Shown here: piece by piece, positions 20,355-30,251 of the stretch
How the letters are laid out: each line of letters begins with the position of its first letter
Position numbering within the stretch: position 1 is the stretch's first letter
Assembly: GCA_031296935.1 (NCBI GenBank)
Contig: JAVDPD010000005.1
Span: 124,001 to 188,000, forward strand
Source: Cerasicoccus maritimus
GTDB lineage: Bacteria > Verrucomicrobiota > Verrucomicrobiia > Opitutales > Cerasicoccaceae
DNA: 64,000 nt
Direction: 5' to 3'
Notes under the pieces: generated by a model
Databases searched by the model: none
What the model saw: the letters and a program-made list of their open reading frames with translations, nothing else
What the model was told of the DNA's origin: nothing
Translations under genes and position numbers: made by a program

Positions 20355-20767
20355 AGCTTATTGCGCACATCCTCGCGGTCGCGCTTGGTGGATTTTTCAT
20401 TTACGCGGGTGTCGGCAAGATCGCCGCGCCGGTCGATTTTTTTGAATCGATCCTCAACTACCAACTCGTCGGCGCTGAGCTGGCGTGGCTCGTGGCAATG
20501 TTTCTACCGTGGCTGGAGGTCTTGGCGGGCGCAGCGCTTATTTGGCCCAAGCTACGTTGCGGCGGGTTGCTCTGGATCGGCGGCATGCTGCTGGTGTTCA
20601 TCGTGGCGTTGATCACCGCCCTCGTGCGTGGTCTCGACATCGAGTGTGGCTGCACCGGCACCGGCGGTAGCTCGGTGACATACACATTGATACAAGACAT
20701 CTTCCTTCTTGCAGCAATCGTGGCGATCTGTTTATTGGATCGAAAACCACAGACTCATACCGCATGA
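20351..20767 (+). CDS. MauE/DoxX-like four-helix membrane protein
   Basis: The 138-residue protein has four hydrophobic helices and the pattern of the MauE/DoxX family: FFIYAGVGKIAAPVDFFESI, LVAMFLPWLEVLAGAAL, and the GLDIECGCTGTGGSS loop with two cysteines. MauE-like proteins are linked to disulfide formation or redox control outside the cytoplasm. Start and stop overlap with both neighbours (ATGA at both ends), so translation of rhodanese, MauE-like and DUF1573 proteins is probably coupled. Confidence 0.85.
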   Translation: MKLIAHILAVALGGFFIYAGVGKIAAPVDFFESILNYQLVGAELAWLVAMFLPWLEVLAGAALIWPKLRCGGLLWIGGMLLVFIVALITALVRGLDIECGCTGTGGSSVTYTLIQDIFLLAAIVAICLLDRKPQTHTA

Positions 20768-21474
20768 AGCACATAAGCATCATTTTCCTTTTACTTGCCG
20801 CGCTAACTTTGCGCGCGGAACTCGTTTTTGAAACCACGCGCGTCGATGGCGGCACGGCGAAGACCGGCGAAAAGGAATTCGTCGCGAAGTTCCCGTTTAA
20901 AAACACGGGCGACACGGCCATCACGATTCTGCAAGCCAAGTCTAGCTGCGGATGCACCGTGCCCAAGCTGCCCAAGAAAACCTACGCTCCCGGCGAGTCC
21001 GGCGAGATCGAGGCCGTCTTCAGCTTTGATGCACGCACTGGCCTACAAAAGAAATCCATTTCCGTGATGACTGATGGTGAGCCCAAGCGCCTCACGCTAA
21101 ACTTAAAAATCACCATCCCCGAAGTCATGACGCTTAAGCCGCGCGTGCTATTTTGGAGCCTTGGCCAGGAGCCGCTTGAAGCCAAGCAATTCCAAGTCGT
21201 GCTCGGGGAGGGAATTCAGGCTGACGTAAAATTGGTTGGCGATGCGCCCGCTGATTTTGACGTCACTCTTGCGCCAGCAGAAACCGACATGGCGGACTAC
21301 ACGATCACCGTTATGCCCAAGTCTGAAAAGGCTACCCGCGGCAAGTTCAAGATCGCGGCGTATGATGCCGAGGGCAACATGATTGCCGATTCCTACGCCT
21401 TTGCGATCACCCGCATACCAAGGTCTTCAGGTAAGGCGCTGTCGGGGAATTCGCCTGCGCCGCAAGCCCCTTAA
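20764..21474 (+). CDS. DUF1573 secreted protein
   Basis: The 236-residue product has a signal peptide (ISIIFLLLAALTLRA) and a DUF1573 domain: FPFKNTGDTAITILQAKSSC followed by GCTVPKLPKK and APGESGEIEAVF. The fold is an immunoglobulin-like ASH/MSP-type module whose CGC motif may carry a redox or metal site. The role is unknown. The last 22 codons overlap, on the opposite strand, the last codons of uvrA (21407-21474), so the C-terminal tail is constrained by two genes. It is the third gene of the rhodanese/MauE operon. Confidence 0.85.
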   Translation: MKHISIIFLLLAALTLRAELVFETTRVDGGTAKTGEKEFVAKFPFKNTGDTAITILQAKSSCGCTVPKLPKKTYAPGESGEIEAVFSFDARTGLQKKSISVMTDGEPKRLTLNLKITIPEVMTLKPRVLFWSLGQEPLEAKQFQVVLGEGIQADVKLVGDAPADFDVTLAPAETDMADYTITVMPKSEKATRGKFKIAAYDAEGNMIADSYAFAITRIPRSSGKALSGNSPAPQAP

Positions 21475-24400
21475 CTTCGCCTTGGTAAAGGATTTTGCCG
21501 CCGCCTTCGCCGCCCTGCGGTCCGATCTCAACGGCGTAGTCCGCCTCAGCAATCAGGTCCAGGTTGTGCTCAATCACGATCACCGTGTGGCGCTGATCCA
21601 CGAGCCGATGCAGTAGCTCGATCAGTCGCTGGCAGTCGCTCAAATGCAGGCCAATCGTCGGCTCTTCGAGGATGTATAAATTACGCCGCAGGATGTTGCG
21701 CGACTTCTCCTTAAAGCTCGGTAAGCCCGCCGCCAATTCGCTGACGAGCTTCAAGCGCTGCGCTTCGCCGCCGGACAGGGTGGGGCTGCTTTGGCCGAGC
21801 GTCAGGTAGCCCAAACCGGTTTCGACCATGAGCTTCATCAGGTCGCCGAGGCGCGAATGAAAATCAAAAAACTCTGCGGCTTCCTCGAAGGTCATGTCGA
21901 GCACGTCGGCAATGTTTTTTCCGTTCCAACGCAAGTCGAGCAGCTCCTTGCCATAGCGCAGCCCGCCGCATTCGTCGCAGGGCTGGTAGCTGTTCGGCAG
22001 AAACGCCATCTCCAGCTTAATCCGCCCCGCGCCCTTGCAAGTCTCGCAGCGGCCGCCCTTGGTGTTAAACGAAAACGCGCCGGGCGTGAGGCCGCGCATC
22101 TTCGCCTCGGGCAGCGTCGCAAACACGTCGCGAATAATGTCGAATGCGCCAATGTAAGTCGCCGGTGTCGAGCGCGGCGTCTTGCCAATCGGCGCCTGGT
22201 CGACCTCGATCACCTTGCGGAACGCGTTGCCGTCGAACAGCTCGGTAAACGCATCGGGGGTCGCGGCGAGGGACGACTTCTTGGTCAAATCTTTCGGTGT
22301 GAGCTTGCGCTTGTTCGCAGCGATGGCGGCGTCGACCGCCGGGTGCAGCAGGTCGCGCATCATCGTACTTTTGCCCGCGCCGGAAACGCCGGACACCATG
22401 ATCAGACGCTCCAACGGCAGCCGCAACTCGCCGCCCTTGAGGTTGCGCAAATTCGGATCGCGCAGCACCAGCCAACTTGGCTCCTTGGCGCGGGAGCGCG
22501 GGCTCCACTTCTTCGGCAGCTTGCGATAGCTGCCACGCAGCGGGTGCGGAATGCCGTCGCGGAGCAGGCGGCCGGTCAAACTTTCCTCGGCCTTGGTGAT
22601 CGTTTGGTAGTCACCCTGCGCGAGCAGTCGTCCGCCGTTGACCCCGGCGCCGGGCCCGAGGTCGATAATGTTGTCCGCCGCGCGCATCGTCTCGTCGTCA
22701 TGCTCCACCACGAGCAGCGTGTTGCCGTTGTCGCGCAACTGATGCAGCGATTTGATCAAGTCGTCGTTGTCGCGCGCATGCAGGCCGATCGACGGCTCGT
22801 CGAGCACGTAGAGTACGCCCGCCAGATTCGAGCCCAGCTGCGCCGCCAAGCGAATGCGCTGCGCCTCGCCGCCAGACAAGGTCGCCGTCGCGCGATCGAG
22901 CGTCAGGTAACTCAAGCCCACGCGGTCCATGAACTTCAGGCGCTCGGTCACCTCGGGCACGATCTCCGCCGCGATTTTTTTACCGCGCGCATCGAGCTTC
23001 AGGTTGTCCAAAATCGCCAACAAGGCCGAGGGCGGTAGCGCCAGCAGCGCGGGCAAAGAAATGTTCTCCGCATCGCCGTCGACAAACTTCTTCAGCGCCG
23101 ACTTTTTGACCGGCACACGCACCGCGCGCGCAATCGAGCTCAAGCGCTCGCCATGACAATCGGGGCACTCCGACCCACCTTCGACGTCGTCCGGAATTTC
23201 TTCGTAGTCTTCGTGGTCGAGCATCCAATCGTGGATCATGCCATGACCGCGGCAGGTCTCGCACCAGCCCTTGGGCGAGTTCCAAGAGAAGTGCTTCGGG
23301 TCCAGCTCGGGGAACGCTTCGCCCGTTGCCGGATCGGTGCGGCTGGTCGAAAACCAAGCCAAAATCTCGCCGCCGTTGGTCAGCAAAAAGCACGAGCCTT
23401 TGCCGAGCTTCAGCGCCTCGCCCAAATACGCTTCTGCCTTCTCCCTTCTCGCATCTCCCTTCTCTTTGCCCAAATCCAGCGCGAGCTCGATGTCGTGCTC
23501 GCGGTAGCGGTCGAGCTTTTCAAACTTCGCGACCTCTACCAACTGGCCGTCGCAGCGCAGCAACTCGTAGCCGTGGTCCTCGGCCCAGTTGGCCAGCGGC
23601 TGATGGTGACCCTTGCGCGAACGAATCAGTGGCGCGCAGAGGTAAAGCGATTTCGCCTTCTTTGCTTCGGGGGATTTCACTGCTGTCGCCAGGCGCTTTT
23701 TGATCGAGGCCAGGCTTTGCGCGGCCACGGGTTCGCCGGTCGTCGGGCTGTGCTGGATGCCGACCTTCGCGTAAAGCAGGCGCAGGTATTGAGCAACTTC
23801 GGTGATCGTTGCCACGGTGGATTTACGCGTGCCGCGCGTGATGCGCTGCTCGATGGCGACCGTCGGCGGAATGCCGCGCAAGTCATCGATGTCGGGCCGC
23901 GGCAACTGCTCCACGAACTGCCGCGCATAGGACGACATGGATTCGAGAAAGCGGCGCTGGCCTTCGGCAAAAATAATGTCGAACGCGAGCGACGATTTGC
24001 CCGAGCCGGAAACGCCCGTCACCACGTTGAACACGCCATGCGGAATCTTCACGTCCAGGTTGCGCAGGTTGTGCTCACGCGCGCCAGACACAATGACCGA
24101 CGTTTCGCTGCGCGTGGTCGGCGTGGATTCGGCGGCTTCGAGCGCATTACTTTGCACTGCAAAGTCGATGATCTTGTCGCTGCCATCCAGCGCCTCGCGC
24201 AGGTAGTGTGCAGTCTCGGTTTTCTTCTTCGCGGCTTGCGGCGGCGTGCCTTCGAAGACGACCTGGCCGCCTTTATCGCCGGCGCCGGGCCCCATCTCGA
24301 TCAGCCAGTCCGCGGCGAGAATCATGTCCAGCTGGTGCTCGATCACCACGAGGCTGTGACCGTGGTCGACGAGTTTTTGCAGCACGGCGATCAGGCGTTT

Positions 24401-27007
24401 CACGTCGTCGCGATGCAGACCGGTGGTCGGTTCGTCGAGCAGGAGCAGCGCGGGCAGCTCCTTTTTCTCATCGAAGCCGCTCAGGTATTTCACGAGCTTC
24501 AGGCGCTGTGACTCACCACCGGAGAGCGTGTTGAGCGGCTGGCCGAGCGGCAGGTAGCCGAGGCCCACATCGGTTAGCGCGGCGAGCTTGCTCTCTATCT
24601 TCTTCTGGCCTTTGAAAAATGCGCGCGCGTCGTGGACCGTGAGCGCGAGCACTTGGTCGACGGATTTTTCCTTCCAGCGCACGGCGAGAATCTCCGGCTT
24701 GAAACGCTTGGATTCACAGATGGGGCAGGGCACGTAAACGTCGGACAGGAACTGCATTTCCACGCGCTCGAAGCCGAGGCCTTGGCAATGCTCGCAGCGG
24801 CCCTGGCCGGAGTTGAAAGAAAAATGCGAGGCGGTCAGGCCGTCCTGCCGCGCCTGCTCGGTGCTGGCAAAAAGGTTGCGAATGCCGTCCCACGCGTCGG
24901 CAAACAACGCGGGGTTGGAGCGCGGTGTCTTGCTGACGGGCGACTGATCGACGAGCACAATGTCGCCAAACAATTCCTCGCCGGTGATGCTCTTCACAGC
25001 GGCAGGGTTCTCACTTACTTTGCCACGCAAAGTTAACACGCCCTGGTGGATGACGTTGTCGATGAGCGTAGATTTGCCCGAGCCGGAAACACCGGTCAGC
25101 GCGACGAAGCGGCTCAGAGGAATCCGCACATTGACCTTGTCGAGGTTGTGCTTGCACGCGCCTTTGATCGCGAGCGCCGGTTGCTTCTTGGTTACTTTGC
25201 GACGCAAAGTTGGCGGCGTAATCGTCTCCGTGCCGGAAAGGTATTGGCCGGTGATGCTTTCCCTGGCCGTCGCAATTTGCTTCGCCGGGCCGGCATAGAC
25301 CACGCGGCCGCCGCCGCTGCCGGGCTGCGGGCCGATCTCCACGAGCCAGTCCGCCGCGCGCATCACGGACTCGTCGTGCTCGACGACGACCACGGTGTTC
25401 CCTTGCTCGGTCAAGTTGCGCAGGATGCGGACGAGGCGGTCGATGTCGCGCGCGTGCAGGCCGATGGACGGCTCATCGAGCACGAACAACGTGTCGACCA
25501 GCGATGCGCCAAGGCAGGACGTGAGGTTGACGCGCTGGGCTTCGCCGCCGGACAGGGTGCGGCTGGTGCGGTCGAGCGTCAGGTATTCGAGGCCGACTTG
25601 CGTCAGGTAATTCAGGCGCGTGAGGATGTTGTCCAGCGCAAGCTTCGCGGGCTTGTATTCGTCGTCGAGCGCAGGCGCGTCTTGGATCAGCGCGTGGAGC
25701 TCGCCAATGGGCATCTGGTAAAGTTCGGGCAGTGTGTGGCCGCGCCATTTCCAGTTGAGCGCCTCGGGGACGAGACGCGAGCCGTGGCAGTCAGGGCACT
25801 CGGTGTAGCTGCGGAAGCGCGACAGGAAAACGCGCACGTGCATCTTGTAGGTGTTGCCTTCGAGCCACGCGAAAAAGCGCTTCACGCCGTACCAGGCCTT
25901 GGGCCATTCGCGGTCGCCTTCGCCATAGCCGGACTCGCCTTCGAGCACGAATGCGCGGTGCTCGTCGCTGAGTTCGCGCCACGGCACATCCATCGGCACG
26001 CCGTATTGCTTGGCGGCTTTTTTGAGGTCGCGCAGGGACTCGCTGTAAACTTCGCCTTGGAACGGCTTGATCGCGCCTTCGGCCAGAGTGAGCGTTTCGT
26101 CGGGCACGACGAGGCGGTAGTCGATCTCGATGACGCGGCCAAAGCCCCGGCAACGCGGGCACGCGCCGACGGGTGAGTTGAAGGAAAACAGATTTGCCGT
26201 TGCGGGGCTGAAGGTCTGACCGGTCGCGGGCGAATGCAGGCCCTCGGTGTAGCGCTCGATCGTGGTCGGCGCATCGTCTTCCAGGACTGCTAGTAGCAAC
26301 TGGCCTTGGCCGAACTTCAGCGCCGTGGTCGCGGCGTCGATGAAGCGCGCGCGCTGATTGCTGGCGAGCTTCACCTTGTCGACAATCACCGCGATGGCGG
26401 CGTTGTCCGGGACCTTGGCGGCGTCAATTTCATTAACGCGCACCACCGCGCCATCGTGGAGCACGCGGGTGAAGCCCTGGCCGGAAATTGAGTCGAGGAT
26501 CTGCTTCCACTTGAGCTTGCCCGGGCGCGTGATTTCAAACATCACGAGCGCGCTTTCGTTGGCGTGCTCCTTATGCGCGGTGCGCCAAATGCTCTGCGGG
26601 TTGTCGTCGTGGATGGGCTTGCCGGTGGCCGGGTCGATGAGCTGACTGACCTGGCCGAACCAGACTTTGAAATAGTCACAAAGCTCGGTCATTGTGCCGA
26701 CGGTCGAGCGCGAAGTCTTAACGGTGTTGCTTTGACGAATCGCGATCGACGGGCGGATGTTTTCAATCGAGTCGACCTTGGGGCGGTCGAGCATTTCGAG
26801 GAACTGCCGCGTGTAGGGCGAGAACGTTTCGACGTAGCGGCGCTGGCCCTCGGCGTGCAGCGTGTCGAACACGAGCGAGCTTTTCCCCGCGCCACTGAGG
26901 CCCGTAACGCAGATCAGCTTGCCGAGGGGCAAATCGAGGTCTACGCCCTGCAAATTGTTTTGGCGGGCACCGCGCAGGCGGATGGTCTGGGCATCGGGGA
27001 AAGGCAT
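21407..27007 (-). CDS. uvrA: tandem-fused double-length UvrA (excinuclease ABC subunit A)
   Basis: The 1866-residue protein is about twice the usual length (about 940) because two complete UvrA copies are fused head to tail (about 1-950 and 985-1866). All four ATPase halves keep a Walker A (GLSGAGKSS at 36-44, [27 protein letters not shown]) and an LSGGE signature. Zinc-binding CXXC pairs are present in both copies (CPRC/CPDC, CEHC/CPIC, CETC/CPDC, CETC/CDEC). UvrA normally dimerises to scan DNA for bulky lesions, so the fusion may act as a built-in dimer; that is inference. A tetR gene lies 83 bases upstream on the same strand. The 3' end overlaps the DUF1573 gene by 68 bases. Confidence 0.95.
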   Translation of the reverse strand: MPFPDAQTIRLRGARQNNLQGVDLDLPLGKLICVTGLSGAGKSSLVFDTLHAEGQRRYVETFSPYTRQFLEMLDRPKVDSIENIRPSIAIRQSNTVKTSRSTVGTMTELCDYFKVWFGQVSQLIDPATGKPIHDDNPQSIWRTAHKEHANESALVMFEITRPGKLKWKQILDSISGQGFTRVLHDGAVVRVNEIDAAKVPDNAAIAVIVDKVKLASNQRARFIDAATTALKFGQGQLLLAVLEDDAPTTIERYTEGLHSPATGQTFSPATANLFSFNSPVGACPRCRGFGRVIEIDYRLVVPDETLTLAEGAIKPFQGEVYSESLRDLKKAAKQYGVPMDVPWRELSDEHRAFVLEGESGYGEGDREWPKAWYGVKRFFAWLEGNTYKMHVRVFLSRFRSYTECPDCHGSRLVPEALNWKWRGHTLPELYQMPIGELHALIQDAPALDDEYKPAKLALDNILTRLNYLTQVGLEYLTLDRTSRTLSGGEAQRVNLTSCLGASLVDTLFVLDEPSIGLHARDIDRLVRILRNLTEQGNTVVVVEHDESVMRAADWLVEIGPQPGSGGGRVVYAGPAKQIATARESITGQYLSGTETITPPTLRRKVTKKQPALAIKGACKHNLDKVNVRIPLSRFVALTGVSGSGKSTLIDNVIHQGVLTLRGKVSENPAAVKSITGEELFGDIVLVDQSPVSKTPRSNPALFADAWDGIRNLFASTEQARQDGLTASHFSFNSGQGRCEHCQGLGFERVEMQFLSDVYVPCPICESKRFKPEILAVRWKEKSVDQVLALTVHDARAFFKGQKKIESKLAALTDVGLGYLPLGQPLNTLSGGESQRLKLVKYLSGFDEKKELPALLLLDEPTTGLHRDDVKRLIAVLQKLVDHGHSLVVIEHQLDMILAADWLIEMGPGAGDKGGQVVFEGTPPQAAKKKTETAHYLREALDGSDKIIDFAVQSNALEAAESTPTTRSETSVIVSGAREHNLRNLDVKIPHGVFNVVTGVSGSGKSSLAFDIIFAEGQRRFLESMSSYARQFVEQLPRPDIDDLRGIPPTVAIEQRITRGTRKSTVATITEVAQYLRLLYAKVGIQHSPTTGEPVAAQSLASIKKRLATAVKSPEAKKAKSLYLCAPLIRSRKGHHQPLANWAEDHGYELLRCDGQLVEVAKFEKLDRYREHDIELALDLGKEKGDARREKAEAYLGEALKLGKGSCFLLTNGGEILAWFSTSRTDPATGEAFPELDPKHFSWNSPKGWCETCRGHGMIHDWMLDHEDYEEIPDDVEGGSECPDCHGERLSSIARAVRVPVKKSALKKFVDGDAENISLPALLALPPSALLAILDNLKLDARGKKIAAEIVPEVTERLKFMDRVGLSYLTLDRATATLSGGEAQRIRLAAQLGSNLAGVLYVLDEPSIGLHARDNDDLIKSLHQLRDNGNTLLVVEHDDETMRAADNIIDLGPGAGVNGGRLLAQGDYQTITKAEESLTGRLLRDGIPHPLRGSYRKLPKKWSPRSRAKEPSWLVLRDPNLRNLKGGELRLPLERLIMVSGVSGAGKSTMMRDLLHPAVDAAIAANKRKLTPKDLTKKSSLAATPDAFTELFDGNAFRKVIEVDQAPIGKTPRSTPATYIGAFDIIRDVFATLPEAKMRGLTPGAFSFNTKGGRCETCKGAGRIKLEMAFLPNSYQPCDECGGLRYGKELLDLRWNGKNIADVLDMTFEEAAEFFDFHSRLGDLMKLMVETGLGYLTLGQSSPTLSGGEAQRLKLVSELAAGLPSFKEKSRNILRRNLYILEEPTIGLHLSDCQRLIELLHRLVDQRHTVIVIEHNLDLIAEADYAVEIGPQGGEGGGKILYQGEVKGLAAQANSPTAPYLKTLVCG

Positions 27008-27090
27008 AAGCCTGCACCATTTGCCAGAAATCGGAATAGTGCAAGTCTGCGCACGAAAATAATTTCGTCGTGCCGAATCTTTTTGCAGGC

Positions 27091-27651
27091 CTACAGCAAA
27101 TTATCTGCGAGGCGTTCAGCTTCGGTGGATTCGACGGCAGGGGCAGGCGGTGCTTCGACCGGATCGAAAGCCGAGGCGGCGAGAAGCGGCGTGACATCGG
27201 CTGCCTCAATGCTGCCCAGCGGCACGGCGGCGAGCAGGCTCAGTAGGGACGCCGCGGCGTCGTCTTGTGGCTTGAGCAGCTCACGGGCGTCCTGCCAAAA
27301 TTGATCACGCTGGCGGCGGTAGGATTGCGTGAGCGGGTTGTCTGCGACGCGTTCCCAGTTTTGCACGCAGGCGCCGAGCGGGTTGTCGGCGAGGGCGCGG
27401 CAGAAGTTGCGGTAGAAGCTGGGTAGGTCGCTGTCGAGCATCGCGGCGGCGGAGGGAAAGAGCACCTCAGTCTTGCCAATGAACTCCAGCAAGCCATCGA
27501 GTCCGGAGAAGTAGCGATAGATCAAAACCTTGTCCACTCCGGCGCGCGCGGCCACGGCGTTGACGCCGAAACTCTGAAAACCTTCCTCAGCCAACAGGCC
27601 TATTGCGGCGTCGACGATGCGCTTTTCAGTTTGCTGGCGGTTTCGCTTCAT
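27091..27651 (-). CDS. TetR-family transcriptional regulator
   Basis: The 186-residue protein has the TetR helix-turn-helix at the N-terminus: RIVDAAIGLLAEEGFQSFGV, AVAARAGVDKVLIYRYFSG. The ligand-binding part is Ala-rich with FYRNFCRAL and WERVADNPL and ends in an acidic, proline-containing tail. It is followed by uvrA after 83 bases and is divergent from the EF-hand membrane protein. Inverted TTAACAAG/CTTGTTAA half-sites in the shared promoter could be its operator. The ligand is unknown. Confidence 0.9.
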   Translation of the reverse strand: MKRNRQQTEKRIVDAAIGLLAEEGFQSFGVNAVAARAGVDKVLIYRYFSGLDGLLEFIGKTEVLFPSAAAMLDSDLPSFYRNFCRALADNPLGACVQNWERVADNPLTQSYRRQRDQFWQDARELLKPQDDAAASLLSLLAAVPLGSIEAADVTPLLAASAFDPVEAPPAPAVESTEAERLADNLL

Positions 27652-27663
27652 GTGCAGTCTTAG

Positions 27664-27728
27664 TTAACAAGAGGTCCCCCCGCAGTGTCAATCGCAGCAC
27701 TGGCCAAGTTTTCATAAAAACTTGTTAA
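27664..27728. promoter_or_regulatory. inverted half-sites in the tetR/EF-hand gene promoter
   Basis: TTAACAAG (27664-27671) and CTTGTTAA (27721-27728) are perfect inverted copies 49 bases apart. The right copy overlaps a plausible -35 hexamer (TTGTTA) followed 18 bases later by CAGTAT, pointing at the gene at 27757. TetR regulators often control their own divergent promoter, so an operator role is a reasonable guess only. Confidence 0.35.
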
Positions 27729-27756
27729 AATGCTGATTTCGAGCACAGTATGAGGT

Positions 27757-30165
27757 GTGGAGACTGCATCGAACGACACTGTGCTACGGTTTTTCAAGGC
27801 CGGGGGATTCAATCAGCTATGCCTGGAAAAGGCCGAAGACATCCGCCTCGTACTGGATTTGGATGAGACTTTGTGGGTGGCCTCCAGTTGCCCGGTTAAG
27901 GGGCTGGATATCGACGAGAACACGCTTAAGTTGTTTGACTTCGATGGCGATGGCCGCATCCGTCCGCCGGAAATCAAGGAGGCGATCCGGTGGTTTACGG
28001 ATGTGCTGGCCGACTACTCAACCGTGACTGAAGGCCGCGACTGGATCGAGCTCAAGCAGCTCAATGCCGACAGCGAAAAAGGCGCCGCGCTGCTCAAGTC
28101 CGCTCAGCGCATTTTGTCGAACCTTGGGCGTCCGGAAGATGATAGAATTACCTTGGCCAACGCACTCGACCGCAGCGGCATTTTCTCTCAGGTCAAGAGC
28201 AACGGCGACGGCGTTATCCCGGAAAACGCGGCTGAGAAAGACGAGACCAAGCAAGTCATTCGCGACATCATTGCGGCTATGGGCGGCGAGGCTGACCTCA
28301 GCGGCGATGTCGGTGTGACGACGGACAAGGTTAATGCGTTTTACCAAGCCGCGCAGGATTTTCTCGATTGGTGGGTGCAGGGCTATCCGGCAGATAAAAT
28401 TCACCAGCCGGGCTACGTGCCGCCGGTGCAGGAGGAGACGCCGCTGTCGCTCGAAGACGCCATCGACAAAGGCGCCGAGGCCGAGGCTGCGCTTGAAGAC
28501 GCGCCCGAAGTCAAACCTGCGCCGGTGTTGGACTTGCCCGAGCGCGATGCGGCGATATTCCCCCTTGGCGCGGACACCCCGGCGGCCTACGGCGCGATCC
28601 AGGCGCTGCGCAGCAAGGTGGAGGAGTTCTTTGCCCAGCGACGTATTGCGGCCTTTGACGCGCGTGCGGTGACGTTTATTAACTTCCGCGACAGCGACCT
28701 GACCGACGGCGGCAAGCGTGACGAAGGCAGTCTGCGTGAAGTCATGCTCGGCCTGCCGCTGGCGCATGTGACGGCCGACTCCGACCTGCCTTTAACCAAG
28801 GGCGTGAATCCGGCTTATGCCGACGCCTTGCTCGCGCTGAAAATGCGCGCGGTGACGCCCCTCATCGGTGAGCGCGATGTGCTGACCGTGGAAGACTGGG
28901 CTACGCTGCTGGGCAAGCTCGCCGCCTACGAAGCGTGGATCAACGCCAAGAAGGGCGGGGCAGTGGAAAAGCTCGGCGCCGCGCGCTTGGGTGCCATTCT
29001 CGGCGGTCCCGAAAAGCAGGCCATCGAAGCGCTGATTCAGGTTGATTCCGCGCTCGCGGGCGAAATCAAGTCCGTGGAGGAGGTGGAGAAGCTCTTGCGC
29101 TACCACTGCAATCTCTTCCGCTTGCTACAGAATATCGTCAGCTTCCCGGAGTTTTACGACATGGAGAAGCAGGCCATTTTCCAGACTGGCTCATTGATCA
29201 TTGACGGTTGCGAGTTAACCATGTGCGTCGAGGTGCTCGACATGAAGGCGCACCCGGTTATTGCCGAAAAGTCCGGCATTTTTCTGATTTACCTGGAAGC
29301 GAAGCGCAAGGATCAGCCGGCGCCGATCCATGTCTGCGCCGCGGTGACGAGCCGCAGCGCTGGCCGCATGAGCGTGGGTAAAAATGCGGTGTTCTACGAC
29401 CGCAAGGGCCGCGACTGGGACGCGAAGGTCACCAAGGTCATCGTGAACCCCATCAGCCTGCGTGAATCCGCCTGGGCGCCGTTTAAGGCGATCGGCGACC
29501 TGATTACCTCGCAGATCGAGAAAATCACGCAGTCTCGCCAGAAAGCCATCGAAAAGGAAATCACTGGCACGATGACCGAGATGGATAAAAACGTGACTGC
29601 GAAACCTCCGCCTGAGGTCGATGCCAAGCAGAGCAGCAATAGCGGCGGCGGCATGGGTATGGGCGGAATGCTGGCTGGCGGCGGTGTGGCGATTGCGGCC
29701 TTGTCGTCGTCGTTCGCTTACATCGCGCAGCAGGTCAAGGAGTTGCCCGACGTTTACTTTATCTACACTGCGGTGCTGATTATCTTTTTTGTTGTCGCTC
29801 CGTCGGTGCTGCTCGGCTTTTTCAAGCTGCGCGCGCGGGACATTGGCATGATGCTCGAAGCATCAGGCTGGGCCATCAACGGCCGCATGCGCATTAATCT
29901 CAAGCTCGCGCACGGCCTGACGCATGTGGGCAAGTTCCCCAAGGGCTCCACGCGCGTGGAATACGCCTACCTGAGCGAAGACGGCCGCACGCGTCGTCGC
30001 CGTTTCTGGACACGCTTTGGGATTGGCGCACTGGTGGTGGGCGCGGCGTTGTGGTGGCTCACCTACGAGTGGGACGCCACGGTCGAGGCGGAGGCTCTGC
30101 CGGCACCCGTGGTGGTGAAGCAGCCGGTTGCTGCGCCGGTTGCGGATGTTAAGCCTGCAGAGTAG
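27757..30165 (+). CDS. large membrane protein with N-terminal EF-hand loop, function unknown
   Basis: The 802-residue product begins with GTG at 27757. A canonical 12-residue EF-hand loop (DFDGDGRIRPPE) occupies residues 61-72, which predicts calcium binding. The middle 400 residues are mostly helical and Ala-rich and match nothing I recognise. A Gly/Met-rich segment (about 628-645) precedes two or three membrane helices (about 640-700), and a last helix (IGALVVGAALWWLTYEW) is near the C-terminus, followed by a Pro/Val/Ala tail. There is no signal peptide, so the large N-terminal part is probably cytoplasmic. The gene is divergent from tetR and closed by a strong terminator. Confidence 0.75.
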   Translation: METASNDTVLRFFKAGGFNQLCLEKAEDIRLVLDLDETLWVASSCPVKGLDIDENTLKLFDFDGDGRIRPPEIKEAIRWFTDVLADYSTVTEGRDWIELKQLNADSEKGAALLKSAQRILSNLGRPEDDRITLANALDRSGIFSQVKSNGDGVIPENAAEKDETKQVIRDIIAAMGGEADLSGDVGVTTDKVNAFYQAAQDFLDWWVQGYPADKIHQPGYVPPVQEETPLSLEDAIDKGAEAEAALEDAPEVKPAPVLDLPERDAAIFPLGADTPAAYGAIQALRSKVEEFFAQRRIAAFDARAVTFINFRDSDLTDGGKRDEGSLREVMLGLPLAHVTADSDLPLTKGVNPAYADALLALKMRAVTPLIGERDVLTVEDWATLLGKLAAYEAWINAKKGGAVEKLGAARLGAILGGPEKQAIEALIQVDSALAGEIKSVEEVEKLLRYHCNLFRLLQNIVSFPEFYDMEKQAIFQTGSLIIDGCELTMCVEVLDMKAHPVIAEKSGIFLIYLEAKRKDQPAPIHVCAAVTSRSAGRMSVGKNAVFYDRKGRDWDAKVTKVIVNPISLRESAWAPFKAIGDLITSQIEKITQSRQKAIEKEITGTMTEMDKNVTAKPPPEVDAKQSSNSGGGMGMGGMLAGGGVAIAALSSSFAYIAQQVKELPDVYFIYTAVLIIFFVVAPSVLLGFFKLRARDIGMMLEASGWAINGRMRINLKLAHGLTHVGKFPKGSTRVEYAYLSEDGRTRRRRFWTRFGIGALVVGAALWWLTYEWDATVEAEALPAPVVVKQPVAAPVADVKPAE

Positions 30166-30189
30166 AAGACGTTCTTAAACACACACAAA

Positions 30190-30228
30190 AACGCCGCCTT
30201 GGAAAGCTCCAGGGCGGCGTTTGTTTTT
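30190..30228 (+). terminator. intrinsic terminator between convergent genes
   Basis: A 13-pair stem (30190-30202 with 30209-30221; one G-T pair) closes a 6-base loop and is followed by TTTGTTTTT. A run of A on the other side makes it usable in both directions, serving the EF-hand gene and possibly the acidic-protein gene. Confidence 0.85.
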
Positions 30229-30251
30229 AAAAAGGTGTTTGCGGAGAAGCG

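Noticed and set aside
21791..24511. Long plus-strand frames of 415 and 452 residues inside uvrA
   Set aside because: They lie antisense to the clearly conserved double UvrA, are Arg/Ala-rich from codon bias and show no domain.
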